From positions 1 to 53,915 of the IMG/VR virus record IMGVR_UViG_3300035702_000343: a stretch of 53,915 nucleotides of DNA, one strand, 5' to 3'. The notes under the pieces were generated by a model, which searched no databases, was not told the DNA's origin, and was given only the letters and a program-made list of their open reading frames with translations. The DNA is from a virus. Below, one piece after another: positions 12,018-21,949 of the stretch; positions within the stretch are counted from its first letter, which is position 1, and each line of letters opens with the position of its first letter. Made by a program: the position numbers and the translations under genes.

Positions 12018-13142
12018 TTAAATAGTTATTTGTTGTTTAATGTTTTGCAGAGTATTCCTAATCTTTATGGCTAAAGATAGGAAATTTGCTACGGTATTAA
12101 AAGACTCATTTGTCTTAAACATGTTGTCAGCCGCCCCATTAGTCACCTCTTTAAGGGTAGACTCTGAAAACTTACTTAGGATAAAAGTAGTCTCCGTACT
12201 TTGGTTTTTCTCTCCAGATATAAAGTCAGCAAAATTATTTATTCTTTCACTCACATCTTGCTTAAACTCGTTTAGAGAAGATTCGTCGTCCCCATAAAAA
12301 TTTCTAATCAATGTGTTAAAATCTGTTATTCCAATACCACTGTAGTTGACTACCCTCTCAGCTATGTTGAATTTTAAAGTCGAGCCAGTGGTTATGAAGG
12401 ATGTAAAAATATCCAGATCCGTTATTAAATTCTCTTCAAAAGCATTTAAATAGGATTGTATATTTGACAGCCTTTCAGCATCTTCTTCTGAAAGTGTTAT
12501 ATTCTCTACACTGTAATTTTTTTCTAAATCATCAGAATCAAATAGGCCTGGTAAATTTTGTGTATGTCTAGCGATGACCCAAGACATTTCAAAAAACCCT
12601 AACTTATCATTGTTTGCGTTGTAGTTAACATTGAAGTTAAGGGGATACCCGTATACTAAATGATTGGCTATTTTCATTACCGCGATATTACCGGCCTTAA
12701 CAAGCTCTGTGGCTCTCATATGTCTGTTATATAGCTGGGTTATAGAGCTTTGCTGCATACCTCGTGAAGGGTTTTTAGACTTTGGCCAGTCTACTGCTTT
12801 CCCTGCGAATCTATATACTCGGGCTGTTTGTCCAAAAAACGATACATTAGTACTTCCCAGTGTTTCTTGTATCTGTGCTTTCTCTTGGAAAGACATGTTA
12901 AAGTTAGACAAGAAGAAAAAGTTTGTAATGTATTTTATTTCACTACTATCTCCTGCGTCTAATATCATTAGTGTTGCACCAGCAGGTATAGATGAGTGGT
13001 TAATATACTCCTCTAAATCTTCGGGTGCTGATTTTGACGAAGATATAGGAAATAATTCTGACCCAAATCCAGAAAACCCAGCGGCTGCGCTTAGGGGATC
13101 ATTTCAGTTAAATGCTGGTGAGGAGTCTTCAAATTGTGACAT
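12018..13142 (-). CDS. Tail/baseplate structural protein, unknown family
   Basis: The gene is 374 residues. It starts at ATG 13142, where it overlaps the hub gene stop (TAATG), and has one TGA (13104) as Trp13. The N-terminal 60 residues are low-complexity and Ser/Pro-rich. The segment GNIAVMKIANHLVYGYPLNF with the aromatic run after it resembles beta-rich peripheral tail proteins, and the C-terminal half is helical. Its place directly after the hub gene suggests a hub-proximal or tail-adaptor role. I do not recognise a named family. Confidence 0.5.
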
Positions 13143-15781
13143 TAGTTTAATAGGGTTAGATTATCGTTTCCTAGAGCATCATTTGTTCTTAACTCTTTTA
13201 ATAAGGCATCTCTTACTTGTTTTCTGAACGCTAAGTTGACGTGAGCTCTTCTCGTTAAATTATAAGGTTTGAAAGCTTCTTTATCAAATTGAATGACAAA
13301 GTCAACAGTGCCAGAATCCTGGGTAGCGGATCCTAATTCTTTCCTGAGATCTTCTAATTCTTTAGAAAGCTCCTCAAACTTTTCCTGCGCCTCGATGAGC
13401 GCATTATAGGCATTTTCTCTTAAAGCTAGCTCATTTGGTTTCCCTAATGATAGTAATGTGTTAGTATATTTTCTATCATCAAAAAGGGCCTCAGCTTCAA
13501 GTATAGACTGTTTATAAGAATTTACTTCTTGTTGAAGCTTTACCTCCCGCCGTCTCATCTCTTCTTGGTCTCCGTTATCAATTATTTTCTGCGTAGTTCT
13601 GCCTTGCGCCTCCAATATTGAATCTCTTATTTTAAGACCCGCCTCAGTCCCTCTAAAAATAGAAATAGCATCTTTATAGTTTGATTTATTATCTATGTCG
13701 GATGCAGTGTCTATACCAATTGATGCAAAATAGTCTGCCTTACTTATTATAGATCTTGAAGTCTGGGAATTTATAAAGTCTTTTAGTGCGCTGCCTTCTT
13801 TAGGTATTTCATTATAAATACCTATGTACTTATAAATTGCCTCGTAAATATCCCGAGTATAGGCTCCACTATTTCTTAAATTGTTACCGGTTTCAGGAGA
13901 TAAGTCTGTGGCTATCCTGTTTTGTATATCACCACTGTCGTCACGTAAAATGTCTAAAATACTGTCATATGTGTCTACAAATTGTTCCTGCTTCTCCATC
14001 TTTTCCAGAGCATCAACGCCCTTAGAGAAAGCTTGCTCGTCTTCTGCGTATTGTTTAAAAATACTACCCTTCGAAGATAGCGTCCCTCTGCGTAAATATG
14101 GGTACAAGGTCTTGCCAATCTCTCTAAAGTCATATACGCTTTGGTCAAAAAGATATGAGTTTATGTCAGTATAAGGATCCAAAGTGAAGTCGTTGATAGC
14201 GTCTTCAAAATCTTCTTCTGTAATATCTTTTAGATCGTGCACTGTTCTTACTGCCCTCATTGTTATGGATGTCGAGGCGTAGCCTTGTGAAGAGACTGAG
14301 AGCGTTTTTGCTGCTATAACCCCTGTAAAGGATGGGCCCTTGTCCGGTTCAATGTAAGCTCCGGGTAACCCTACCATTGAGTAAGGAGTATATACTGCGC
14401 TTATAGACATATTTCTGGTGGCCATTCTAGCCTGTTGGTGAGCATTTAAAGTAAGTTCATTTAAAGGTTTTTTTATCTTGGATTGGTATTCCTCTTTTTG
14501 TGCCTCCTCTAAAGATTTAGTCTCTCCTATAATATCTTGTTTTTCCGTTTCTACAAAAAAGGAAGTTTGATTAACTACATTAGGTGTTATTCCACGGTAT
14601 GTTTCCTCTGAAGTTAATCCAATAGTGTTTTGGTCTATACCGTCCTGTGTAATATTTAGTTTAGGCTGTACAGCAAACGGTTTAAACCCTTTTGTAGAGC
14701 CAATGATACCACTTTGCATAACGCTGTGTACCTCACTGATGGTTCTTGTAGGCTCCGATAAAAAATTTCTTGAAAAGTTTATTTTACTAACTTGTTGTGG
14801 AAAAAGTAAATTACATTTTATAGGAGGAGAGTTTTCCATGTTAGGTAAAAAATATCCTCTTATGGGCGCTGATCTTTCTACATTCCCAGATTGAAATTGA
14901 AGAGATCCTGTATAAGTAGAAGGAGCTACTAAAGTATAGTGAAACACATTTAAGAACTCTACCACGGCCTCCATGAGTTTAATTGTCCCACCGTTTTTAA
15001 GAGAGAACTTAGATTCGGAAAGAGTGAAAAAATTCTCTATCAAAGCTTTTCTTTTAAAGGCTTCAATTTTTCCTATGTTGGGGGATGTAAAAATAGATTC
15101 TCTTATATTGAAGGAGTTCGAAACAAGTCCATAAAACATATCATACTCTTCAAACTTTTTAAGGAAGAAATCTATAAAAAGTTCTAGATCTCCTCCGCTT
15201 ATTTTATCATCACCTATTAATTTACTAATTTCATCTACTAACCCACTAAAAACTGTAAGCTTTGGCTCTCCCAGAGAATCATACTTCTCAATAGGATCTT
15301 CCTCTTCTCCTGCTTTTGTCTTATCTTGAAAATTAGAGTTGGTTTCCGGGGTGTCATTTTCTAGCTCCTTTTCTGTACTATTATAGTACTCGTATAAATA
15401 GTCACCCAGAGCATCTCCCCACTCCGCTGTCACCATAGAATCTTTTGGTCGCGCAGTCACTGATTGCCACTGAGATAATAAGGACGTAGCTTCAAATGAT
15501 ACCGCCCTCGAGGATCCTGTCTTACTATAGTTTATTTGTCTTATTTCTCCCTCGAATAATAAAATTTTATTAGCTGTGTTCTCTGGCTCGGGCCCAAATA
15601 TCTGAACTATGGTACCACCTAATACTCTTAAGCTACCGCTGTTGGCGGGGAATTGTACAGTCGCAGAGGGGAAGTCTCCCTCAATCTCCCTAATATTAAA
15701 TGAGGAAAAGGGAACTTGTATTCCCTCTAAGTAAACTTCAAATCCTGTATATTCTTGAAACGTTGTTTGTGTGTCTGACAT
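13142..15781 (-). CDS. Baseplate hub protein (gpD/gp27-like)
   Basis: This 879-residue protein is encoded without any TGA codon, although Trp is present as TGG. The N-terminal 110 residues match the first beta barrel of late-control-D / gp27-type hub proteins: FEVYLEGIQVPFSSFNIREI, PSATVQFP, VQIFGPEP, LLFEGEIRQINYSKT, FEATSLLSQW. It is larger than minimal hubs (about 350-400 residues) because of a mid-protein extension and a C-terminal coiled-coil (LIEAQEKFEELSKELEDLRKEL). It follows the tape-measure gene with 8 bases between, the usual order. The hub joins the tail tube tip to the wedges. Confidence 0.65.
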   Translation of the reverse strand: MSDTQTTFQEYTGFEVYLEGIQVPFSSFNIREIEGDFPSATVQFPANSGSLRVLGGTIVQIFGPEPENTANKILLFEGEIRQINYSKTGSSRAVSFEATSLLSQWQSVTARPKDSMVTAEWGDALGDYLYEYYNSTEKELENDTPETNSNFQDKTKAGEEEDPIEKYDSLGEPKLTVFSGLVDEISKLIGDDKISGGDLELFIDFFLKKFEEYDMFYGLVSNSFNIRESIFTSPNIGKIEAFKRKALIENFFTLSESKFSLKNGGTIKLMEAVVEFLNVFHYTLVAPSTYTGSLQFQSGNVERSAPIRGYFLPNMENSPPIKCNLLFPQQVSKINFSRNFLSEPTRTISEVHSVMQSGIIGSTKGFKPFAVQPKLNITQDGIDQNTIGLTSEETYRGITPNVVNQTSFFVETEKQDIIGETKSLEEAQKEEYQSKIKKPLNELTLNAHQQARMATRNMSISAVYTPYSMVGLPGAYIEPDKGPSFTGVIAAKTLSVSSQGYASTSITMRAVRTVHDLKDITEEDFEDAINDFTLDPYTDINSYLFDQSVYDFREIGKTLYPYLRRGTLSSKGSIFKQYAEDEQAFSKGVDALEKMEKQEQFVDTYDSILDILRDDSGDIQNRIATDLSPETGNNLRNSGAYTRDIYEAIYKYIGIYNEIPKEGSALKDFINSQTSRSIISKADYFASIGIDTASDIDNKSNYKDAISIFRGTEAGLKIRDSILEAQGRTTQKIIDNGDQEEMRRREVKLQQEVNSYKQSILEAEALFDDRKYTNTLLSLGKPNELALRENAYNALIEAQEKFEELSKELEDLRKELGSATQDSGTVDFVIQFDKEAFKPYNLTRRAHVNLAFRKQVRDALLKELRTNDALGNDNLTLLN

Positions 15782-15789
15782 TTATTTTA

Positions 15790-18700
15790 TTATCTTGCTG
15801 GGTTTTTTTCTGCATCTACTACTCTGATTGCATTTCCGCCATTTATTGTTGCGAAGGCGCTATCTAACCTATCCATTACACTTTCTACGCCCCTTTGTTG
15901 CATACTAAAAAATTTCTGAAGATGTTCTGAGGCACCCTCCCATTTCAGGTTTGACATAATATGAGATCCTTGAACCTTACCAACACTTTCGCTTACAGCT
16001 TCCATTAATTCTCCGATTTCCATAGATCCTTTAATTCTGCCCTCTAACTTGTTTCTGTCTAAACCGGCGGCCTCTAATTGATTTAGGACGTCGGACGGAT
16101 TACCTAAGACTCCCTCTATAGTTAAATCTTCACCTGAACCTATTTTTGCTAGCTGTGATAATTTTTTATAAGCAAAGCTTTCTAATCCTACATCGGTGGG
16201 GACTGCAAATCCTAACTGGTTGGCAAGTTCTCTTGATTGTTGCGTAATGTTTGCCTCTAATTGGTATGCACCACCTGCTCCATATAACGCTGCTGCGGAC
16301 GCAACGCGGTCTCCGTGATGTCTGGATATAAACCTGGCGATATCTCTATCTTGTGCGTTACTTAGTTGCGAAACATCTATTGCTCCTGATCTCGTTATTT
16401 GCTCGGTTAACACTCTCTGTCCCTGTTCAGTTAGACTACCAATTCTACTTTGGGCAGCCCCTTCAAGCAATAATCCGCTAACGTTTCCTAAAGCAGTTTC
16501 CTGTAAATCTGCTCCATGACTAGTCATGCGTTCCGCGGTCATACCTGATTCAGCTAATGACCTCCCCCTAGAGATGACTTCAAGCTCCCTTTGGTCCATC
16601 CCCATTACACCATCTTTAGCCATCTGGTTGAGTACAGCACTTTGTATGCTAGAATCTACGTTCTCAAAAGCTCCTCCAACCATTTGGCTTACTTCCGTAT
16701 CTATTAGAGTTTCAATTTGATCTCTAGGGACTCCTTTAGCACTTAACTCTTCCCGTCTTTTTTGATAATGCATAGTTAGTGCAAAATCATCTCTGGTGCT
16801 TTGCACTGATCCGCCAGAAAATGTATCTGATCCTAATCTCTCTGCTAGAAGTGCATCTCCTTTTGTGATTGCACTTTTGTCAAAACCTCTAGCGAATTCA
16901 AACTTATTTCTGAAGGTATTAAAATCACCCTCCCCATAAGTTCCGCTCTGTCTTAATTGATCAAAAACAGTTTTGGCTTCTATTTTTGCAGAATCTCCAA
17001 AATCAAATCCCGTCCCCATAGCTTCGAAACCTTTTGAGCCTCTTATTCTTTCTAGAGCTGCTCTTACTGTTGCTGGTTGTCTATCTATGCCCATTCGTAG
17101 GGTGTCGTTTTTTCTATCCATACGTCTTTCAAAATAGTCTGACGTACCATCTATAATATTCTCATATAAGTCTTCTGAAGCATCTACCCTCAGAAAATTA
17201 GCGGCACCTGCCCTCATTCTTCCGAACCAGGACACATCCTCGCTAGCCGCCATAGTGTCACTAATTTCTCTTGTGATCATTCCTATTTCTTGGCTCACAG
17301 CGTCATTTGCGCTCACGTCTTGTGCCATCGATATAAAACTTTGTGCTTGATTAGCGCTTACTCCATACATATTCATCATTGCGCTTGTTAAAACTTCTCT
17401 ATTAACTGTCCCGTCTCCGTTAGCTAGGTTTGTTTGTTTTACAAGCTCCATTGCATTCATAAATGGCATCGATTGTTGCATCTGCTCTGGCAATGAAGCC
17501 ACTAGCTGTGCTTGTTGAGCCGGTAGACTTATCATTCTTCTAGGGTCCCCGGAAAAATAATTTGAAGAAGCTCCTAACATATCTTGCATACTATCTCCTG
17601 GAATAGAGCCTCCTAAAAGCCCAGAGGTATATAGCATTCCTTGGCCACTCATCATAATTCTATTTGTGGCTTCCATATTAGAAAGAGCAAAAGACTGTGT
17701 TCCTCCCGCCTCGTGTATTAATTGTCTAGTCACGGGGTCAGCCATTTTTAAACGCTCGGCCTGCATTAAACTCTCTCTTGCCATATCAAAGGCGACATTA
17801 GACCCTACCCCTGTGCCTCTCATCATCTCTACACCCTGCATACCGAACTTGCTTACACCTACTGCTCCCAAACCTGTAACTTCTCCTTCGTAAGCTAGCT
17901 GGGTTCCTACGGTATCCATCTCTCGGGTAGTTGCTACCATTTCCTGCTGTAGTTGGGCCATTATTTGGGCAGCTTCACGTTGAGTAGATCCTATTTTATT
18001 TGCAAAATCTCTAGTGTTCTCAATCACTCCCTGCAATACCTGATCCATTTCCTCATAATTAGATACTCCAGAAAATCCACCTGCTTGTGCAAAATCAGCT
18101 ACGTTAGATTCTAAATACTCCATACTATACCCCTCGGAAAATCCTTCTGCGGAGTATGCTTTATCTTGTAGCCTGCCCGCCATACTTCTGGCGTCGTCTA
18201 TAGATAACTTCCCAAAACTATCACTAGCTATTCCCTTAAAAGCTCTGGCTAAAGATTCTCGTTCCTTTGCCTGTCTTGCCGTTACTGCAAATCCGAGGTC
18301 AGCAAAAGCCCCCACTGTACTACCTATAACAGCTCCCCCGAATCCGCCTACTATTGCTCCGCCTACTGCTCCGGCCGCCATGAATCCGTTACTTGTTATA
18401 AAGTCTGAAGTCATATCCGACATATTAAGAGCTGCTTGGTCTCTATAGTCACTCATAAAAGCTCCAGCAGTGTTAGGGTCGTACCCTCTGTAGAAAGGAT
18501 TATATAGAGCGCTAGCTGATTGGAAAAAACCTTCTGGCCCTGTCGACATTGAGGGAGGCATAGATGATATACTTGGATCAATAGGTTGTGATATCAAACC
18601 TATTTTTCGCATATCCTGGTTAAATTTATTATAGCCTAATCTTAGATATTCTGCGCTACTATCTAAGAAAGAGGTGCCCCCAGACATCTGATCAACAGCA

Positions 18701-18918
18701 CTCCCTACGGGTGGTTGAGCAGGCATTTGAACACCTGGCATTCCGTTGAGTGCGGCTAAAGCCTGTCCAGAAATTACATCAGAGGCTTGTGGGATTCCGT
18801 CTTGGGAGTAAGCCAGAGATCCCATAGTTAAGTCAATTTGTTGCCTTATACGCTCTAATTGTTGCGAAAGGTCTTCTTCGTTTAGTCTAACGTTGTACTT
18901 AACTTCTTGTTCTGCCAT
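15790..18918 (-). CDS. Tail tape measure protein
   Basis: The protein is 1042 residues, mostly helical, with a Gly/Ala-rich hydrophobic stretch near residues 180-210 (GAVGGAIVGGFGGAVIGSTV) of the kind found in tape measure proteins. It lies directly downstream of the frameshifted tail-chaperone pair and upstream of the hub, the conserved place for this gene. No TGA codon is used in over 3 kb. Tape measures set tail length and pass into the host envelope on infection. By the usual 1.5 angstrom per residue rule a tail of about 150 nm would be expected; that number is inference. The start overlaps the chaperone ORF by about 20 bases. Confidence 0.75.
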   Translation of the reverse strand: MAEQEVKYNVRLNEEDLSQQLERIRQQIDLTMGSLAYSQDGIPQASDVISGQALAALNGMPGVQMPAQPPVGSAVDQMSGGTSFLDSSAEYLRLGYNKFNQDMRKIGLISQPIDPSISSMPPSMSTGPEGFFQSASALYNPFYRGYDPNTAGAFMSDYRDQAALNMSDMTSDFITSNGFMAAGAVGGAIVGGFGGAVIGSTVGAFADLGFAVTARQAKERESLARAFKGIASDSFGKLSIDDARSMAGRLQDKAYSAEGFSEGYSMEYLESNVADFAQAGGFSGVSNYEEMDQVLQGVIENTRDFANKIGSTQREAAQIMAQLQQEMVATTREMDTVGTQLAYEGEVTGLGAVGVSKFGMQGVEMMRGTGVGSNVAFDMARESLMQAERLKMADPVTRQLIHEAGGTQSFALSNMEATNRIMMSGQGMLYTSGLLGGSIPGDSMQDMLGASSNYFSGDPRRMISLPAQQAQLVASLPEQMQQSMPFMNAMELVKQTNLANGDGTVNREVLTSAMMNMYGVSANQAQSFISMAQDVSANDAVSQEIGMITREISDTMAASEDVSWFGRMRAGAANFLRVDASEDLYENIIDGTSDYFERRMDRKNDTLRMGIDRQPATVRAALERIRGSKGFEAMGTGFDFGDSAKIEAKTVFDQLRQSGTYGEGDFNTFRNKFEFARGFDKSAITKGDALLAERLGSDTFSGGSVQSTRDDFALTMHYQKRREELSAKGVPRDQIETLIDTEVSQMVGGAFENVDSSIQSAVLNQMAKDGVMGMDQRELEVISRGRSLAESGMTAERMTSHGADLQETALGNVSGLLLEGAAQSRIGSLTEQGQRVLTEQITRSGAIDVSQLSNAQDRDIARFISRHHGDRVASAAALYGAGGAYQLEANITQQSRELANQLGFAVPTDVGLESFAYKKLSQLAKIGSGEDLTIEGVLGNPSDVLNQLEAAGLDRNKLEGRIKGSMEIGELMEAVSESVGKVQGSHIMSNLKWEGASEHLQKFFSMQQRGVESVMDRLDSAFATINGGNAIRVVDAEKNPAR

Positions 18919-19689
18919 TTCTGTATTTTAATAAGTCGTTTTTTAATTTAGGACCGGCTCCTACCTCTGCATCAGAATCACCGGCTTTCATTTTGATCTC
19001 TCTAGGTTTACCGTCAGGTCCTCTAAAGAGTTGCGTGTATATTTTCTCCATGTCTGCCTTAGTCTTTGCTTTTTCCTTTTCTCTTCCTGGGTATTCGAGA
19101 TCCATAAGCTTCTCTACTAAGTTATTATAAGCTTCTACTTTTTCCTGGTTAGTGGTATCTAGGGTAGAAGCTTTTGCTACTATAAACGTTCGGAGCATTT
19201 CTTTTTCTTGCTCCTGTTGCATCATCTGTAAAAGTACTCTTTCTCTTACTGAGCCTTTTCTTCCGACGTCGATGCCTTTTGCGAGGGCTCGGGCGCGTCG
19301 GCCGGCTCGTCCCCCTTTGAAAAAACATCATCAATATTCTCTACTTCACAGGCTTCTTTAATAGCCTTTTCTAATTTCTGTTGCTCCTTTACTGCCTTGT
19401 CTAGCAGTGCAACACTTTTACCTTGTAAAAAGCCTTCCCATTCATCCCAACTATCGAACTTCTTACCATTCCAATTAATAAGAGTTTTACTTAATAGTGA
19501 GTAGGCATACCTCTGAACGAATTGCCTATCGGTTGCTTTATTTTCTCTGAGTTTTTTTAAATCCCCTTCTAAGTGATACTGTGATGTGTAATCAAGATTC
19601 TTTACTGTTATTTTATATTTACCTAGTTCGAACGTATGTTTGGTTGTATCGCTCTCAAAAAGATCCTCTAAGATTTTTGCTTTATCCAT
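18899..19689 (-). CDS. Tail assembly chaperone, -1 frameshift fusion (gpGT-like)
   Basis: The predicted fusion is read from ATG 19689, shifts -1 at AAAGGGG (19312-19318), and continues to the stop at 18899, giving about 263 residues. The -1 frame is open from upstream of the slip site all the way through, although the downstream part also has its own ATG at 19225. The C-terminal part is charged and helical (EKVEAYNNLVEKLMDLEYPGREKEKAKTKADMEKIY). Long-tailed phages commonly encode a short chaperone and a rarer frameshift extension just before the tape measure gene; together they coat the tape measure during tail assembly. The call rests on position, overlap and a consensus heptamer, not on sequence similarity. 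Confidence 0.6.
19246..19689 (-). CDS. Tail assembly chaperone, short form (gpG-like)
   Basis: This 147-residue protein is the zero-frame product, ending at TAA 19246. It is acidic at the end, with a helical core (WEGFLQGKSVALLDKAVKEQQKLEKAIKEACE) and a flexible Asp/Glu/Pro-rich tail. It is the first gene of the leftward tail operon and lies just before the tape measure. In other phages this short form is made in excess over the frameshift form. Codon content includes TGG for Trp and no TGA. Confidence 0.65.
   Translation of the reverse strand: MDKAKILEDLFESDTTKHTFELGKYKITVKNLDYTSQYHLEGDLKKLRENKATDRQFVQRYAYSLLSKTLINWNGKKFDSWDEWEGFLQGKSVALLDKAVKEQQKLEKAIKEACEVENIDDVFSKGDEPADAPEPSQKASTSEEKAQ
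19312..19318 (-). other. Programmed -1 frameshift slippery heptamer AAAGGGG
   Basis: On the minus strand the zero-frame codons are TCA AAG GGG GAC, so the heptamer A-AAG-GGG has the standard X-XXY-YYZ form. Both tRNAs can re-pair after slipping (AAG to AAA, GGG to GGG). The GC-rich stretch just downstream (19270-19311) is unusual in this AT-rich genome and could form the stimulatory structure. Confidence 0.6.
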
Positions 19690-19717
19690 TATTTTTAGTT
19701 AAGTTGTTTGTTTAAAA

Positions 19718-19733
19718 TTACCCTTTAAGGTAA
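19718..19733. promoter_or_regulatory. Palindrome in divergent intergenic region
   Basis: TTACC-CTTTAA-GGTAA is an inverted repeat between the divergent tail-chaperone and helicase genes (intergenic 19690-19821). It could be an operator for either direction. No other copy was noticed. Confidence 0.35.
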
Positions 19734-19774
19734 CTCAAAATGCTTTCATAATCAAGAGCAGACCAGTATTTTAA

Positions 19775-19791
19775 TTGGTATAAGAACAATG
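19775..19791 (+). promoter_or_regulatory. Extended -10 element, copy 1 (helicase promoter)
   Basis: TTGGTATAAGAACAATG, one of five plus-strand copies of a TGGTATAAGAATNATG element. The TGnTATAAG core looks like an extended -10 box. It lies 31 bases before the helicase ATG and is followed by a weak inverted repeat (GAG..CTC) and an AT-rich stretch. Confidence 0.55.
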
Positions 19792-19821
19792 AGACACATA
19801 GACTCACCATTAATTTAAATT

Positions 19822-21198
19822 ATGATTAATATAGAGATAAAAAACACAGGAAAAATAAAGGGAATAAAGTCCCTACCAAGAGAGGTGGTAGAGAGTCTCA
19901 GAAATGAATTTACTATCACAAACCCAATGTTCTCAAAGAAAAAGGCATTGGATCTTAGTATATTTGGAACCCCACAATATTTGAATTACTATTCTTCTCC
20001 TGACCGGGACACTTTAGAGGTGCCTGTTGGAGGGGTTTCCAAAGCCATTGAAATTCTTTTAGCTTCTGGTGTGGGGCTTACAAAAGATGATATTATTGAC
20101 AACCGCACCACAGCTTACAATCCAGACTTTTTTGATAATGTTGAATTTCATGCTACTCTAAGAAGTTACCAACAAGACATGGAAGATGCTTGTATGAACA
20201 ATAATTCAGGCGTTATACAAGCAAAAACAGGTTCTGGGAAAACGGTGGTTTTCGTTTCTTACGTTGTAAAAAAGAAGCAAAACACTTTAATTTTAGTTAA
20301 TACAAAAGAGCTAGCTGCACAAACTGTGGAAGCTTTTGTTAAGTTTACTAACCTAGAAGAAGATGATATTGGATTCATAGGTTCTGGCCGGTATGAGCCT
20401 AAACCTATAACTGTTGGAATACTGCAATCTATTGTTCAGTTGAAAGGTAAAGAGCTTTCAGAAGTTCAGCAATACTATGGTCAGCTCATAACTGATGAGA
20501 CGCATATTATTGCCGCGGAGACTTATTATAATGCTGCTGCTCGACTACCATTTAAGCATAAATTTGGATTCAGTGCTACTCCTCAACGAGAGGACGGATT
20601 AACGCAGGTTATATTTTGGGCAACTGGTGATATTATCCATGTTGTTCCTGACAAAGCCCTAAAAGATTATTTAATTAAACCTACTTATAAAAAGATAAGA
20701 ACCAAATATTATTTCCCACTATTTGATACATCGGAATTTCAAGCGATGATAACTGACATTGGAAATAATGGTCCTAGAAATGAACTTATAAAAGATACAT
20801 TTTTAGAAATAGGGGACGACAGGCCTTCTGTATTCCTATGTGACAGGGTTGAACAGGTAGAACTATTACATGAGTTAATACCAAACTCTATTATGCTTAC
20901 CTCGGCCGTAAAAAAGAAGGATAGACCTAAAGCTATGGCCAAGTTAAGAAGCAAAGAAAAACTTCATGTTATTTCTACCTTCGGTTTATTTAGTACCGGG
21001 ATTGATGTCCCCCATTTGGAGGTGTTGTATTTATGCTCACCTAAAAAGTCATTTATAAAATTAAAGCAGGCTGCAGGTCGTTTGATGCGATTGGCAGACG
21101 GGAAGACTGAATCACTTATTGTTGACTTTGTTGATGAGGGGGTTTGGTTATTAGCTAATCAGTGGAAAACCAGACATAAAATTTTAACTAACTTATAA
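19822..21198 (+). CDS. SF2 DNA helicase (UvsW/DEAD-type)
   Basis: This 458-residue ATP-dependent helicase has motif I AKTGSGKT (134-141), motif II DETH (225-228), motif III SAT (251-253) and motif VI QAAGRLMR (about 420-428), with a TGIDVPHL motif V region before it. The two RecA-like lobes fill the protein after an N-terminal domain of about 110 residues. The layout matches T4 UvsW-type helicases that remodel recombination and replication forks. It is the first gene of the rightward module and is followed closely by recombination genes. All Trp codons are TGG. No Shine-Dalgarno sequence precedes the ATG. Confidence 0.85.
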   Translation: MINIEIKNTGKIKGIKSLPREVVESLRNEFTITNPMFSKKKALDLSIFGTPQYLNYYSSPDRDTLEVPVGGVSKAIEILLASGVGLTKDDIIDNRTTAYNPDFFDNVEFHATLRSYQQDMEDACMNNNSGVIQAKTGSGKTVVFVSYVVKKKQNTLILVNTKELAAQTVEAFVKFTNLEEDDIGFIGSGRYEPKPITVGILQSIVQLKGKELSEVQQYYGQLITDETHIIAAETYYNAAARLPFKHKFGFSATPQREDGLTQVIFWATGDIIHVVPDKALKDYLIKPTYKKIRTKYYFPLFDTSEFQAMITDIGNNGPRNELIKDTFLEIGDDRPSVFLCDRVEQVELLHELIPNSIMLTSAVKKKDRPKAMAKLRSKEKLHVISTFGLFSTGIDVPHLEVLYLCSPKKSFIKLKQAAGRLMRLADGKTESLIVDFVDEGVWLLANQWKTRHKILTNL

Positions 21199-21200
21199 TC

Positions 21201-21575
21201 ATGTCAAAATACGACTTTTCGGAAATAGAGCCAGAGAAAAATGACTCAGAGCAAGAAGAAGACCCAAGAACAAATTTTAGAATTACAAAGTCCTGTTCTA
21301 ATTGTAGATACTTTTTTTACACTGGAGTGAAGAGCCGTCGGGGTTATTGTAAATTAACTAATATTAAGCACATGAATATAGGAGCATTCCACAGGACAGA
21401 CACAGACGCTATTGCTGAAGAGCATGGATGGCCTCCCACTCACTGCACAAATTTATGTGACAGACATGAGATAAGAGGACAAAAAAGCTTTGTAAGGTAT
21501 CCCGAAAAACATACAGGTAAGAAATTTAACATAGACGGGAGTTTAAGAGATGATATTATTGATATCGATGATTAG
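21201..21575 (+). CDS. Cys-rich protein, possible metal-binding
   Basis: This 124-residue protein is not recognised. Its first 25 residues are acidic. Cysteines are spaced CSNC (33-36), C at about 49 and THCTNLC (82-86), with nearby histidines, which suggests a zinc or iron-sulphur site. It starts two bases after the helicase stop and overlaps the resolvase start (ATGATTAG), so it is cotranscribed with recombination genes. A DNA-repair accessory role is possible but unproven. Confidence 0.55.
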   Translation: MSKYDFSEIEPEKNDSEQEEDPRTNFRITKSCSNCRYFFYTGVKSRRGYCKLTNIKHMNIGAFHRTDTDAIAEEHGWPPTHCTNLCDRHEIRGQKSFVRYPEKHTGKKFNIDGSLRDDIIDIDD

Positions 21576-21915
21576 CATACTAATCCTCTGGAAAGAGGTT
21601 TTAGAGATAATAGACGAGCATAAAAAGAAATATTCAAAATTACTATCCCAGAAAAAATCTAGTGAGGTTGTTTTAGGCCAAATTTCAGAGCAACTTGCTC
21701 CCTTCCTAAACACCTTCCCAGTTGATGATCCACAGAATCTGGCATTTTTAGGAATGCCTTTAGATTATGTTTACTTTGGTAATGACAAGATAGTTTTTAT
21801 TGAAGTGAAGAGTGGGAAATCAAGACTAAGTACAAAACAAAGAAGATTACGGAATCTTATCCGTGATGGTAAGGTGGAATTTATTATTCACCAAATACCA
21901 AAAAAAGTAAAATAG
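21568..21915 (+). CDS. Holliday-junction resolvase-related endonuclease (Endonuc_Holl type)
   Basis: This is a 115-residue protein from ATG 21568, chosen over an in-frame ATG at 21550 because it overlaps the upstream stop compactly. The sequence follows the family described as endonucleases related to archaeal Holliday junction resolvases: a short hydrophobic N-terminus, a helix, ISEQLAPFLNTFPVDDP, LAFLGMPLDYVYF, IVFIEVKSGKSRLSTKQRRLRNLIRDGKVEF. The D..(E-V-K) pattern in LDYVYF and FIEVKSG is the PD-(D/E)xK catalytic core. It presumably cleaves branched DNA made by the neighbouring helicase and recombinase. Confidence 0.8.
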   Translation: MISILILWKEVLEIIDEHKKKYSKLLSQKKSSEVVLGQISEQLAPFLNTFPVDDPQNLAFLGMPLDYVYFGNDKIVFIEVKSGKSRLSTKQRRLRNLIRDGKVEFIIHQIPKKVK

Positions 21916-21918
21916 GTT

Positions 21919-21949
21919 TTGACCTTAATTAAATTATTACTATCTTTGT
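21919..21949 (+). promoter_or_regulatory. Bacteroidota-type promoter before exonuclease gene
   Basis: TTTG (-33 box) is followed by exactly 19 bases and TATCTTTG (-7 box), matching the Bacteroidota consensus TTTG-N19-TANNTTTG. It lies about 25 bases before the exonuclease ATG at 21978. It probably allows early transcription by the host RNA polymerase with its own primary sigma. Confidence 0.65.

Noticed and set aside
19149-19334. Arg/Lys-rich ORF in the chaperone region
   Set aside because: It lies in the third frame over a GC-rich stretch and is explained by the frameshift overlap; the composition is an artefact.
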